Shown: piece after piece, positions 47,951 to 60,760 of the stretch
Numbering within the stretch: position 1 is the first letter of the stretch
How the letters are laid out: each line of letters starts with the position of its first letter
Source: Muricea muricata
Taxonomy: Eukaryota; Cnidaria; Anthozoa; Malacalcyonacea; Plexauridae
DNA length: 64,000 nucleotides
Assembly: GCA_963855995.1 (NCBI GenBank)
Contig: OY979717.1
Span: forward strand, 36,723,497 to 36,787,496
Direction: 5' to 3'
Translations under genes and position numbers: made by a program
The notes under the pieces: generated by a model
Database searches by the model: none
Seen by the model: only the letters and a program-made list of their open reading frames with translations
What the model was told of the DNA's origin: nothing

Positions 47951-48020
47951 CGACTCTATAGCTCAATTGGTAGAGCGGCGCGGTGGTCCAGAAACCCGAA
48001 GATGCGAGTTCAAATCTCGC
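47951..48020 (+). tRNA. tRNA-like sequence, right member of an inverted pair
   Basis: Perfect D stem GCTC/GAGC around AATTGGTA and perfect T arm GCGAG-TTCAAAT-CTCGC. The intervening arm reads GGTCCAGAAACC with a possible CCA anticodon but only three stem pairs. No acceptor stem, so it is tRNA-derived, possibly the head of a SINE. Confidence 0.45.
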
Positions 48021-48992
48021 TCGAAACAACACATTTTTTGTTGTTCTCTGCAGTGTCGATATGAATCTAATTTTTCTCTGAGGATGGTTCTGATGCCCCT
48101 TGAGATTCATTGTTTTTTAGTGTGTTTTTGTTCCTTGTGTTTGTTGAATTAACATAGATGAAACACTAGTGTTAGATGATCAAGCACTGGTACAGTGTAT
48201 TGCCGTATTTGAAAGCCCATTCATATGACAGAGTGAGATGATCAGATCTTATTACTTAAAATGCTATTAATTATTCATGATTTGAGAAGTTGATGTGAAG
48301 AATGCGAGAGAAGACGGAATTACTGTTGTGGAAATTAAAAGGTGTTTATCGCTAAGCGAAAACACGGTGCACGCGTCTATATAGAAATTTGAAGGAGGGA
48401 CGAATTTTGCACGAAAGAGAATTTACGTGTGTTTATGTTGAGTTTTTTTCGCAATATATTGTACCACAACCAGCGGGCATGAAATGGGTCTTTTGAATGT
48501 AAGAGTATACAAATTCAGTACATATGAAACAAATCTGATTCGATCGTACAAAGAATTCTCATGACCAGCCCTAATCCATTTGAGTGATATAGAATGGGTA
48601 TAAACTTCTTTCTCATCACACCATGGTCTTGAACACTTTTAATAGTATTATTCTAACATTACCAGGGCTTTTGCACATTCCATGTTATTGCTTTGTCAAG
48701 CAAACTGGTAGATTTTTAGTTGCAACAAACACTGGACATCCATAAATCTCTTGATTGCCAAAAATTGCATTTTTTAAACAGCTTCAAAAATTTGAATTCA
48801 TACAGACACAGAGATTCACTGACACAGAAAAAAATTAAATCTATTTAGTTTTAAAACGCAATATGTATACCAACCTGAAAAATTGTTGCTACTTGCTTTT
48901 ACATGTACATCGATGATGCACGACGGTATACATCCAGCCGATATATCAAACTGAGAAGTACTTCTTCGAAAGGAATATTAATATCACTGCAG
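48021..48992. other. Non-coding stretch
   Basis: Nothing recognised. Confidence 0.4.
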
Positions 48993-49044
48993 TTTTGTAG
49001 CTAAAGGGCTGCAAGGCTCGCAGCCCTAGCTTTAGCTACAAAAA
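48993..49044. repeat. Hairpin
   Basis: TTTTGTAGCTAAAGGGCTGC and GCAGCCCTAGCTTTAGCTAC with a small loop; one 3-base bulge. Confidence 0.85.
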
Positions 49045-49125
49045 CGGTGAACTTAAAAACGGTAAACTAAACTCTAAAACGCAATCGTTGCGTAGATCAC
49101 AGAAATATTGCTGTTTATTACAATA

Positions 49126-50235
49126 CAGTGTGTATCAAAATAATTCGAATCCAATTTTGACTGACTGCTGCTTCTAATGCTCAAAAGTAAACGATTTAGT
49201 TTGTATATGGCAATGAAGAATAGCCTATTAGGTTTCTGATTATCCCGTTCTTATATCAGTGCGACCGAAAATGACCAAATAATCGTCTGCTAGAAATGGT
49301 TGCTCAAATAAAATATTTCCGCTGATGGGAATTCGAAGTGAAACGTCCTGACAATGAATGCAAATTTTCTGCTCAAACTTTCGAACGTTGTACCAGATGA
49401 TACTAACTGACAAAGTGCCAAATTTGGTCTTTCTGGAAATCTCTCTCTGAACTGATTAAGTGTTTGTTGTAAGCTACTAGTTTGAATTCATAAAACGTTT
49501 TCACAATATGTGCAATGCTTAGTTGAGCAACCTTACAAAGAAAAAAATGCTCAATTCCCTGTTATAACTTATGCTTCGAACCAAAGACCACACCAGACGT
49601 AGATTTAAAACACATGTCTATTATAAGTTGTCTGTTGCTTGGTTATATATAATGCTATGTAATTTAAATATGATATTATGATATTATGCAATGCTATGTA
49701 ATTTAAATATGTAAATTATTACATATTTAAATTACATAGCATTGCATAATATCGCACAACATCTCTCTCTACCTTTTTTTAGTGTTTTTTGTACTTCACT
49801 AAATTAATAAAAATATGGTTCTATGTTTCAATTCTATGTTCTAATCAGTCTTTTTTTTTAACCTACTACATTAATCTAATAAATATAGTTCTATATTTCT
49901 CAAATTATCGATAATAATTCTCTAATGATCAATACATGATACTTAATACTTAACTACAGGGTGTATAAAAAAAAACGGAGCCCAATTTCAAAACCCTAAG
50001 GGACAACCTTACGAGGAAAAAAATACCCAATTCCCTTCGGCGGAAAATTGCGAATTCACAGACCTTTTTTGTCAAAGCAATACTTCTTTATTTTCCAACT
50101 TAATGAGGCGTACAAAATGTCATTTAAAAGGTAAATAAATAAACTTGCAATGATGTAAAAACCAACCGCAATTGTCAAAAATATTTTACATCATTACACG
50201 CCAAATTTGTTTTCGAATTATTTTGATACACACTG
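49126..50235. mobile_element. 1.1-kb mariner-type element with perfect 24-bp ends
   Basis: CAGTGTGTATCAAAATAATT plus CGAA is inverted exactly at both ends, with TA flanks. The interior contains an A+T-rich palindrome (about 49669-49759, TGCTATGTAATTTAAATATG) and a second mariner-like end motif (ACAGGGTGTATAAAAAAAA at 49959). No transposase. Confidence 0.85.
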
Positions 50236-50606
50236 TATTGCTATTTTGATGAAGTATCCTAGCACGACTCTTTCAAAAGCGTCGATCCTGTTTCCCCGGG
50301 AGATGTTTACGCCATGACAGTCAAAGCATTAATGAGCGCGCACGTGTAATTAGACATTCGTTACCCATGAGGTTTTGCGGCTTGGGCTTGGAGACCAGAT
50401 TGGGAACGAGGATGCTAATTAGCATAAATTAACATCGTTAATGATGTATATGACACGAACATACCAGGGGAAATTTCAAATAAGAAAAAGAAAACCTTTA
50501 TAAACTGTAAAACTCTAACAAGAGTTGGGGGACTTCTGTAAATTCTACACTCTGCCGCTGCTGTTGTCGTCGGTTGCCAAAATCAGACAAAAAGAATTAT
50601 TATATA

Positions 50607-50840
50607 CTGAATGTCAAAGTTCATTTATTCCTGTTTCTTATTGGTTAAGAACGTATCACGTGATAGTGGAGAAATTCTACTGTCTCCCTGGCAACGTAGC
50701 TAAGCGGTGGACATTATTACTTTTGTTCACCGGTAAATAACAAATCCACAGAGCCTCACGGAGCCTTGTCAGGTAAAAGGTAATCCTTTTTACACATGTT
50801 TGATTGATTTGTGGTACTTTTCTTCTCTTTTGACACTCCG
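50607..50840. mobile_element. Possible TA-target MITE upstream of ATP6V0B
   Basis: CTGAATGTCAAAG and, on the other strand, CGGAGTGTCAAAAG face inward between TA sites. Arms are short and imperfect. Confidence 0.4.
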
Positions 50841-51091
50841 TATATAATAAATACATCGACAGTCTCTGGTCCACAAAACATACTGTTTCCCTCGGTCTCA
50901 GTCAATAAGTGTTAATTGAATTTTGCTTTATTTTTGAATTTTTCCTTTCACGGACATTACGCGCGAGACGCACACGCAGGCAGGTCATGTGATCCATTCC
51001 ATTCCTCGAATTCAAAGATGGTGGAAAATTTGTGTTTATAGTTTTTAAACGTAGTAGAGAAGAAAAACTTTGCTATTGCCCCATTTAAACC

Positions 51092-54000
51092 ATGGCCTAC
51101 GGAACGTCAAGTAGTCTGACGTATCATTTGATCGTTTCTTATGTTGCTACGCTTCTAATAGTAGCCGCAGGTAAGTATGTAATGGAACAAATCAGTGTAC
51201 AAAATTTAAAAGCCCCGATTTATAATTCAATACTTTGAATCACTGGCATGTTTACAACGAAATATATTTTATTCTTAGGACTATATTATCTCTTAACGGG
51301 GCAAGGGGGACGTTTTGATATTGGGTGGTAAGTTAGAAAATATATTGTATATTCGTCATTCGTTGATTTGTGTTTTGTATTTATATTTTATGAGATAAAG
51401 TGTGACTGTAGATGTACTAGCAAATGCATGGCTTATGTGAGAGAGATCAGATATCGATGACATGCTTGATTGCTTTACATTGCCTGTTTATCTGAACGTA
51501 ACAAGCGTAGGTTACTTCTGTAATGTGCAGGGCCTTTTTTAAGAAATTGCCCGTGGGGGGGGGGGCGGCGGTGTACATAAGGGACCTTTTGGTTATGACT
51601 GAAGGGACCAGGAAATTGTGGGATATGCTGACATAGTTTCTATATTTATTATTGAATGAAAAATATTTTTAAACTGTTACGATCAGTTATTATTAGTTAA
51701 CATTTTCGCTCATCAACGCATTGTTTTTTTTGTGTAATATATCGTTAACAGCAAGGAGCTGACAACATTAAGCAAAACATGCTTAAATCTCAATCTATAC
51801 AAAATATGAACTCTTTCAACTTATACAATGATAGTAAATTGGGACTTAGGCTAAGGCTAAGAGATTTTATATGATGTGTAATGTCTTAGAATGACAATAT
51901 GAATGGATTGAACATTTTATTTTATTTGTTGAAGTTAAACTTCATCAAAGGCTCTTCAACTAGGTCAATTGCAATGCGCCTGCGTTATGAACTGATTGAT
52001 GTAGATGTACTTCGTTTTACACAGATATAAAGTAGACCACTGACCTGAATAAACTGTATTATTTGGCTATTATTAATTTACATGGTAAGAAATTTAACTG
52101 TCCCCACCCACTGCCAAGAGCAGTACATACATTTTTATTTCATGCTATGTGCTAAAGTAACAACATGACAACTTAGTGGGGGGGGGCAAAATCCATCAGT
52201 AGGGGGGGCAAAGGAGGGGGTGGGGGGTCCTTGCCCCTCCCCCACATATATAGTTAAAAAAGGCCCTGGTAATGTGTGGAGTTCTGGCTACATGCACATG
52301 CCATTTTCATGAACATAAATCTAATGTGCTGTATATACATGTTACATCAAGTGAAATCTTTTGTGGTGTGTAATCATAACATCGCATACTCATCAGTTTC
52401 GTGTAGTTCGCATGTTCATCAATTTTTGCGGAGCAATGTACACAATACAATACCCCCTCGTTCCTGCCCCTACCCCGTCACATCGCAGACTATTAAAAAT
52501 TACAGTCTGATACACAAGTCACTGAAGAATTAATATGAAATTGATACAATATAGTGCGACTATTTCATCACTTAATTTCGACCTGTTATAAATGATTATT
52601 TTTGAATTTTTCATGAATAATCATTGTACTACATCGTGTTGTCTCTCAAGTCAGGGAAAATTGGCATAACACACTGCAAGAAATTTTTGCAGTTGTCAGT
52701 TGTGTTGTCAGTTGCAGCCTCGTATGTTTGCTAAATTAAAAGTTGTTTTTCTATGGAGCAGAAAATTCAATGTAGCTCAAAGAGCCTTGATTGCGCACGC
52801 AAACGAAATGAATCCCCCGAGGAGCAGGTTTAGCGAGCTCACCGTGATGCTCATATTAGTCCCGCTGTATTATTTTACTCAATGTGCTGCAGAATTGCTA
52901 ATATTTGGTGGCAATACAGTACAGCTCCTGTCTGTACAGGTAGTCAATGATTCACATGAATCAGCCACAATTTGATCCAGTTGATTATGCAGATTGGAAA
53001 TTTCTAGCTTTAATCATGTAGATTGGGAATTAATTATGTAGATTGGGAATTAATTATGTAGATTGGAATTAATTATGTAGATTGGAAATTATGTAGATTG
53101 GAAATTTGTAGCTTTAATTGTTTAAAAGTAGGGTTTTAAATTCTGATTTAAAATCTATATTTATTAACTGCATCTCCACTAGGGTTTTGTCATCAACTTC
53201 ACCATTCATGTGGGCTGGCCTGGGCAGTGGTTTGGCTGTGGCTTTGTCAGTTGTTGGTGCTGCATGGTAACATAATTATGTCATTTACAATTTATTCTAT
53301 ACCTACAGTCACCGTTCAGTAACATGTTATATTTTAAAATGCTTATTCTCTGTTGTGACTTATTTTTGCTGATCATAGTACTGCATATACTGCAATATGT
53401 ACTTCGATGTTTTAGTATTGAAATTGTAAGATGACTTTTGTTATTACAGTATATCACCTTGCTTCTAATGATGATTGTATATTAGTTCTTATCAACTTAT
53501 TGGTCCAAAATTTGTAGCATTGGTGCGGGCCATTAAAGGACATTGGAAGTATATTTTTTGTTTGGTTTAAAAGAGCTCGTCAAACTGTATAATAAGTTCC
53601 TTTACAATTATCTTGAATCATTTTTTGTTTTCGAGTTATTTTGGATTATTTTGACCAAAATTTGGCGTTTCATCCGCCATTTTGTTTTATTTGGAATGTA
53701 ACGACATGTTTTAATTTATGCATCTGACGTCACAACTGGGGAAGAACTTGGTAACTCGCTTATAATTACTGTTCAATGTATCGCTGTACAAGTGGTAGCA
53801 AAAATTAAATAGAGCGATGAACAACTACATTTCCTAATATTGACAACCGTCCGCGAGAAAAAAGCGGAAGAAAAGATTGAACTTCGTAAAAGAAAGGGAA
53901 TTCGTCCAACCAAATGGGGGCACATTTGCTCTCAACATTTTGACTCGAACTTTTATCTGCCATCACATTCGCCTAATTTTCTGAAATTAATTAATTTGCT

Positions 54001-57000
54001 GAAAAGGAACCCAAGGTAAAGGAAGTCCACAGTTCCGACAATCCTTACTGCACTGGTGATGTCGGATGTGATCGTGGCGATTGTGATTGTGGTCCCGAAA
54101 ACGGCAATTTTAAGGAACCTAATTATGAACTGGAATTCCAAATTAGTTATGATAGTGTCGAAGATGGTGCCATTTTAAATGAGAACGAAGCCCAAGATGA
54201 GCATGAAAAGATTGTTTCAAGTACGATCTAAACTGCACTGTGTGTCTACGTATGTAGAAAGTATTGCAGGAACTTTGTGCACTGAAGGGATATTAATCAC
54301 ACGTTCGTGCGAACTTGTTACCACTATTATCTCATTTAATGATATGATAAACTAACAATGGAATTTTATCCACTTGCCTTAAAAGTGCCAAAGTTCTCAG
54401 GCTTTTTGATTCCTTAACATACCATGCATAAACCGAACCCTAACGGTTGGGAAAATTCTAAAAGGACTTATTATACAGTTTAACGAGTTCTTTTAAATGG
54501 AATAAACAAAAAATATACTTCCAACGTCCTTTACAGGTTACTCCTTAAATATCAGCTATCACAATCTCAGTAATACATAAAGCACATGAGGAGCTGGTGG
54601 AAACATTCAACTGCCTATAATGATGTAGCAAAAACAATGATCCTTTTTTACAAATTTTTTGCTTGCACGGGTCATTCACGATTTTTTTGCACGTCGGTGA
54701 GGTATCAAACATTGCATCCCCCACCTATAGCTGAGCCGACTGTGTGGGAATAGTAAGTGAGAGGTGACCAGGCACTTTTGCAAAACCCGTTGTTGAGCAA
54801 TGAGTAACAATAAGTAAATCCCAGAGATTTATTAAAAACGATCTTAATTTAGCAGTAGGTCTCAAATGATCAGTACACAATGTATATCAAAACGTCTGTA
54901 GATCATTAGGTCCCAAAAACAATTGTCTTTGCAAAGTGTAGTATTGTTGGTGAGCATTCATCACATGACTGTTTGTCTTTAAGTTAGCTGTTTGTATTAC
55001 CATGTATTGCAATATTGTGTAAATCTTTCGCAAATTTTAGGGGTATTTTCACAACTGGAGCAAGTATTTTAGGTGCTGGTGTAAAAGCTCCCAGAATAAA
55101 AACCAGGAATCTCGTGAGCATCATATTTTGCGAGGCAGTTGCAATCTATGGGATTATCATGGCAATTGTACTGGCCCAAAAAATCGAGGTATTGTCTCCT
55201 AAAGATACGTATACCCAAGTTGTATGTGCGCAGTTGGAAAATATTTTTTTAAACTAACGAGCACGCAAAAGTTACGAAACATTTAGTCGCCAGAAGAGGT
55301 TTCGGAAGCTCTTGCTGTAAGATCCAGCACTAAAGTTAATGTATATAGAAAATTATCTTTCTTGGAGTTGAAAATTAAAGTGTGACTAAAAGACACTTCG
55401 AAATTTGATGCTTATCAATTTAGTCAAAATATAGAGTATGGGTACAAAAACTATCAATGGCAATGCTTTAATAAAAATAACTTATGTGATTGATTTATTT
55501 CAATTGTCACTCGATTTACTTGCAGTCTAACTTTACTGCTCAAATTAAAAATGTTACTGTCTCGTGAATCCTTGAGGTGCATGATGTTATTTATCAAAGC
55601 TTAAACAACTTCTCTGATTTCTTGAGTTGGTTCTCACAATGCACTGCATGCTGACCCTGCTTATGTGTTAGTACAATTCAGTACAGATACCTTGGATATG
55701 TGAAGTAAAAACCTAGCCAGTTTTTTTTTTTACCTGAGGAGGTACTTGGTGGAAGCTTACACGTCAATGTTAATAATGAGATTAAGGGACATTTGTGGTA
55801 GAATTTAGGAGTAAGACAAATAAGATGCTTTTGAACCTCTCGCTCCCCCGTTTGCCAAGACCTGTGCAAACCCCCTTTGTGATTCCACAATTTAGAATGT
55901 GGATGCATTTGTGTTTACAGTCTTTTATGTCAACAAACGCTTTCTTTACATTTTGGCCTGTTATGTTGTAATACGAAATATCTGTTCTCGAGTTTACTCG
56001 TAGCTAGATTTAAATCAGTGTTTTGATTCCAATTTGAACAGTGTTTACATCAACAGGAACTGTGATTTGCTATTGATAGTTATTTTTTACTGCACGTTTT
56101 TAGTCGGGCGATGTTTCCAATCTGTCTGAAGAGAAAATGAGATATCTTTATAGCGCGGGTAGGTATACAATGTAATTTTTCAGTGGTATAGTAGTGGTGC
56201 AGTAAGGATTAGAAGTTGAGTCCACTTGATTACTTTTCTTTATTTTTGACAAGTCATGTTTGTGCATCATATAAAATTACATTTTTGTCTTGAACATCAA
56301 TCAGTATATATTTCTCTGACGTTTGCGATTAAGTCGTTGAGCAAGCGACGTTTTTACAACAAGGGCATAGGTTAAGTATAGGATATTAGCCAAAACCCAC
56401 TCTATTATCTGAGAGATTGTAGAGAGAATTATTTTTATTGTTAGAACATATTTTAAAACAAAAAGCATTATTGAAGTGCTTGGATGATTTGAAACCGATC
56501 TTACACCTTGCGATTACCTTCTTGGGAATACAGTATGTACCTATATCTCAAAGACAAGTACGTGTATCGCACGCCACCATGCACAAAACATAACGTGCTA
56601 AACGAGATACAGCATGAAGCATATCTTCTTCGACAAGACCAAATACTTCGAGGGCGCGGCGACGTGTACTTGTGTTTGAAATGGTGGCTAAGTTAATATA
56701 TTTGAATTAGTGAATTTCAGCCTTCTGCGTATTATATTTTTCCAACCTGTGCTTAAATAAATTTTGTTCAGTGTAAATAATATCGAAATTAATAGATAAA
56801 TTAGCATTAGAAAGCTGAAATACTACATTTTCTAATGATTACAAATATCTAACTGTGAGTGAGTGTTTTATTCGTTTTGAAATTTGCATTTCATTTCAAT
56901 TCAGGACCTCGTTTTTTTACACCATGCATGCATACAGGGCAATTTCTTTTTATAAACCTCTGCGAACCCATGTAATCTCGCAAGTTTTTTTTTTAGAATC

Positions 57001-58085
57001 GCCGTTTATTTGACATTTTCCGATCTTGTTTGAAACGTTTGCGATTTTAATCAAGAACGGCTGTCTTCATGTGCAAACGCTTAATTTATAGTTCCGGTCG
57101 AAGTTGCTTGCCCAAACTCGTTATTAGAGAGGTTAAGATTGATGTTTACGGCAGACCGGTAACCGCAAACGCCAAACTTCAAGTCGGATTTTCAGGTGAA
57201 GTATTCGCTGTTCGAAATTAGGATAATTTGTGCATCATTATTGAACAATGGATTGACTAAAAACTTATCGAAACCTTCGAAAACTTGTAAAACTTACCTT
57301 CAAATTCGATTTGAAGTTTGCCGTTTGCGGTTACCGGTCTGCCATAATCGTCAATCTTAACCTCTCTATTATTAAAGATAAAATCATTAAATACTCACAC
57401 AAAACTGGTGACCCTGAGAGCAAAATAGTGCAACACAGTAAACAACTAGACGCTTAAATATAGTTGCAGAATTGTACCCGTGTTAAAGACTTGTTAAATA
57501 CAAGCTGTGTAATTAGGAATAATTTGAAAAAGTGTGTCAAGCATGCAAGATTGTTTTCTGTATGGCGAACACAAGTCCATACAAGGCCAAGATCTATACG
57601 CAGTCTGTGCATGAAATATCAGCATGTTGAGCGTAACATGATTGGAAATGATATCAACATTAAATGGAACAATATCATCCAAAATTATGCCCTATGTAAG
57701 GTATAAAATTTGAGCCCAAACCTTTAAACTCTAACCTATACTTCACACTGAAGCAATAACTTGCAGAATAAATATGTACCATATTGCACGCGCGTGTATT
57801 ATGTGTTGTGCGTTTTATTACACTATGTATATTTTCCTTTTTTAAGCTTACAAGATATTTGGTGCAGGATTAACAGTTGGGCTTTCCAACTTGTCTTGTG
57901 GAGTGTGTGTGGGCATCATAGGTAGTGGAGCTGCCTTGGCTGATGCTCAAAATGCAGCGTTGTTTGTGAAGATTCTTATTGTGGAGATTTTTGGAAGCGC
58001 TATTGGGCTGTTTGGAGTTATTGTTGGAATTATTCAGGTTTGTCTTCCACGTAACAATAACATTCAAGAACCTGTATCACCGTAA
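51092..58085 (+). CDS. ATP6V0B: V-type proton ATPase subunit c'' (21-23 kDa proteolipid)
   Basis: Membrane-rotor proteolipid of the V-ATPase Vo sector, carrying protons across endosomal and lysosomal membranes. Exons: 51092-51170, 51279-51327, 53183-53266, 55041-55188, 56104-56158 and 57847-58085. All borders are AG/GT with phases 1, 2, 2, 0 and 1, giving 217 residues (family about 205). Motifs: [47 protein letters not shown], containing the essential proton-carrying Glu in [49 protein letters not shown]. Start: the ATG in CCATGG at 51092, since it precedes the first hydrophobic helix. The last residues ([15 protein letters not shown]) differ from vertebrates. CAG/GTTTGT at 58036 could instead be a donor to an unseen final exon. 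Confidence 0.95.
51528..52268. mobile_element. 741-bp hAT-type MITE in ATP6V0B intron 2
   Basis: Ends CAGGGCCTTTTTTAA and TTAAAAAAGGCCCTG, with an exact 8-bp target duplication GTAATGTG (51520-51527 and 52269-52276). Runs of G near both ends. Confidence 0.92.
52993..53115. repeat. ~20-bp imperfect tandem repeats in ATP6V0B intron 2
   Basis: Repeated ATTATGTAGATTGGGAATTA and shorter variants, five or six copies. Confidence 0.85.
53534..54532. mobile_element. 1.0-kb DNA transposon with ~75-bp inverted ends and a THAP fragment, ATP6V0B intron 3
   Basis: Left end reads AAAGGACATTGGAAGTATAT; the right end is its imperfect complement. CAAACTGTATAATAAGT and ACTTATTATACAGTTTA match further in. Target may be TA or a mutated TTAA. 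Confidence 0.82.
53849..54013 (+). pseudogene. THAP-type zinc finger fragment of a transposase
   Basis: The frame gives [20 protein letters not shown], matching the Cys-x-x-His half of the THAP C2CH zinc finger (ICS-HF). A stop follows at 54015; an acidic downstream part continues in another frame to about 54230. THAP domains occur in P-element- and Kolobok-type transposases. The catalytic part is absent. Confidence 0.65.
55189..56103 (+). other. ATP6V0B intron 4
   Basis: No repeat or coding content recognised. Confidence 0.5.
57126..57367. mobile_element. 242-bp foldback MITE in ATP6V0B intron 5
   Basis: AGAGAGGTTAAGATTGATG at the left and its complement at the right. Inner arms include GGCAGACCGGTAACCGCAAA inverted exactly and AAACTTCAARTCG. 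Confidence 0.88.
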
Positions 58086-58407
58086 CAAGAACCTATATCA
58101 CGTATTTTAGCTAAGGTTGAGACCTAGATGGTTCATATAAAATATACTTTATGTGATTGATGTGGCCTACAACATGGCAATTGTATTAAGATATTTGAAA
58201 GCAGCAAATATAGCATATTATGGTGTTGAAGCCAAATGTACAACTTCAGTAATTGATCTTGCATAATTTGTGACGAAAATATTTCGTGCACTTAAATTGG
58301 ATAAGACTCGCTACATCCACCAGAACAGAATGGAAAACTGCTATTCTCAGAACTCCAAACTAAGACTCACCACTAAAACGAACTCTGGTGGGGTATTTCA
58401 TGTGAGT

Positions 58408-58466
58408 TGTCATCCTCGTCCCCAGGCCCAAGCTTCGTTGCACTCCGCGTGGCCCTGGTTCAGGCT
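58408..58466 (-). repeat. Outer inverted repeat, left copy
   Basis: CCCCAGGCCCAAGCTTCG..GGCCCTGGTTCAGGCTGTT is the inverse of 60750-60812. Together they flank a RecQ-like relic. Confidence 0.8.
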
Positions 58467-58474
58467 GTTGAATT

Positions 58475-60462
58475 CATAGATATAGTAGACCTAGATTGCT
58501 GACGTATACCTAGCGCGCGTGACCCCCAATAGAAGAATCCAAGATGGCGTCGCAACCGGGCAAAAAAACTAGGAATAGTATTACGGAAAACAGGTTTTTG
58601 GGCTTTTTTGATCGTTTAACTGCTGCGAATCACGTTCAACTGGACTTTTTTGAAAATAAATCACTATTGCGGAGGTTTTGAACCTGAAATGAGACGAGTG
58701 GGCTAGATTCTTACAAAATTATCGTTCGCTGAAGTTTCCAAGGAGTGGACGTTTTGACCGGTTCCGTTAGTTTGCGTGGATTATTGCACTTTTAGCACTT
58801 CGAATCACGATCGATCGCGTATATTTAGGAAACGATGTTTATTATCTATGTTTTAATTGTGAAAAGGAAAGCGTTTGCCGAATTTTATGAAAAAATATCG
58901 TGGGTTAATTTCCTCAGTATCAGCAGCTATACGCCGGCTGTTATGACTGCACATCCACCTCCACCTGGAAGGTAGAAGTTTGTTTGTTTGTTCATTATGG
59001 TTTTTATGAGTTTATGGGAAATGATTGTTTGTGTAGAATCTGCTGACAAAGTAGCACAAATGTAAAAACAAATGATTTAAATAAGTATGAAAGAAACCCA
59101 TGTTTCCAATTGGTTTCTATTGATTTATGATTATTGATATCAATACATATAATTTGTGTAAATCTGAGAAGCTAAGCATAGTTTTAGAGACTCATGATAT
59201 TATTAAAGTGTACGTGAACATACATGGGGCTTGATAACATGCATGAATCAAATTAGCATTTAATATACTTGAAGCAAAGATCTGTTAAAATGTTAAATGA
59301 CCAGGTTTTGTGTCATCAAAACTCAGAAAGTGTCTGGTATTATAAATTATAGATGTACAGCTTAATAAAGTTCAAAATACATATTGCTGGTTGCCGATGT
59401 GATTCTGATTTTGCTCAAAATCAATTTCAATATTGAAATCTGCACATGAAAATCTCACCATTTGTCAACAAGCTGTGCCTGTGACAAATGTTTTGCAAAG
59501 ATGAAAACAAGTTGTGAAATGCTGTAATTTTATAAAGCTCGTGCAAGCTTGTTAACAAGACATTTATAAATGCTTGTAAATGTGTAGGAATGTAAACACA
59601 GTTTTTGCAAAACAGTTTATTATAAAATCAGATATTCTTTAGGATTGCTACAGAGATAATTAAGCAATATAACTTGCTACAGAGATAATTAAGCAATATA
59701 ACTTGCTACAGAGATAATTAAGCAATATAACTTGCTACAGAGATAATTAAGTAATATTGACTTCTGCCTATAGGTATCAATTTTCATTTGTAATAAATAT
59801 GACACCTCTGTAAGCCCAAAGCAGAACTCTGCATGTCCATTATTAGCTTATCCCAACTTAAAGTCAATCATGCTGCCTCCTACAAAACTTGTAGTGTACC
59901 TGTACTGAAGGAGTTTACGCAGATGTTCAATTTCGCATTTAATACTAAGCAAAAATCAAAATATCACTCAATATCAAAATCACTAGAAGTAATAATTTGC
60001 AAAAAAGTTAGATTTACTACAAGAACATACTAAACAACCAGTTGTCTACCCCAGAAGTCTTTAACGAACGATATTTGATATATGATAAACAAAGATAAAC
60101 ATCGTTTTCTAGATATATGCGGTCGGTCGTGATTCGAAGTGTTAAAAGTCCAATAATCCACGCAAACTAACGAAACCGGTCAAAACGTCCACTCCTTGAA
60201 ATCTTTATCGAACGATAATTTTGTAAGAATCTAGCCCACTCTTCTCATTTTGCGTTCAAAACCTCTGCAATAGTGATCTATTTTCAAAAAAGTCCAGTTG
60301 AAGGTGATTCGCAGCAGTTAAACCATCAAAAAAGCTCAAAAACCTGTTTTTTGTAATACAATTCCTAATGTTTTTGCCCGGTTGCGACGCTATCTTGGAT
60401 TCTTCTATTGGGGGTCACGCGCGCTAGGTATACGTCAGCAATCTAGGTCTACTATATCTATG
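58475..60462. mobile_element. 2.0-kb hAT-type element with ~345-bp inverted ends and exact 8-bp target duplication
   Basis: The GTTGAATT duplication is at 58467-58474 and 60463-60470. The termini start CATAGATATAGTAGACCTAG. The arms, about 58475-58820 and 60115-60462, are imperfect complements with AATAGAAGAATCCAAGATGG and AACTGCTGCGAATCACGTTC-type blocks. No transposase. The interior includes a four-copy minisatellite. Confidence 0.9.
59645..59758. repeat. 29-bp tandem repeat, four copies
   Basis: TTGCTACAGAGATAATTAAG plus CAATATAAC, starts at 59645, 59674, 59703 and 59732; the last copy has one change. Confidence 0.97.
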
Positions 60463-60529
60463 GTTGAATTGCGTTAGATTTCCGAAGCAGAGGCTTGGTC
60501 GTTCAGCACATGCATTGCTCCCTAAAAAC

Positions 60530-60760
60530 ATGGCGACCACAATGAGTGAAACTGTCGACGAAGGCTTGTTACAAGAAGCAATAAATTTTGCACTTGCAAA
60601 AACAAATTTGACTCATATTGAGTTAAAAAAAAAAAGCAGAAAGAGGCTCTTTGTAGAGGCGCCTTTATATTTGTTTACTGTTAACCCGCATCTTGCTCCC
60701 ACCCGCAACATTCCTTTAGAGCAAAAGAACCAATCACAATCAACCAGCTCAACAGCCTGA
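60530..60760 (+). pseudogene. RecQ-like helicase N-terminal fragment, decayed
   Basis: MATTMSETVDEGLLQEAINF then LTHIELK, an A run that shifts the frame, and KQKEAL in the next frame. This resembles the start of the RecQ-like helicase genes that are multicopy in some marine invertebrates (ELK-xKQxEAL before the Walker A motif). No helicase motif follows. Similarity is by pattern memory only. Confidence 0.4.

Noticed and set aside
50525-50874. Overlapping frames upstream of ATP6V0B as an upstream gene
   Set aside because: Short frames on both strands overlapping a possible MITE; no conserved product.
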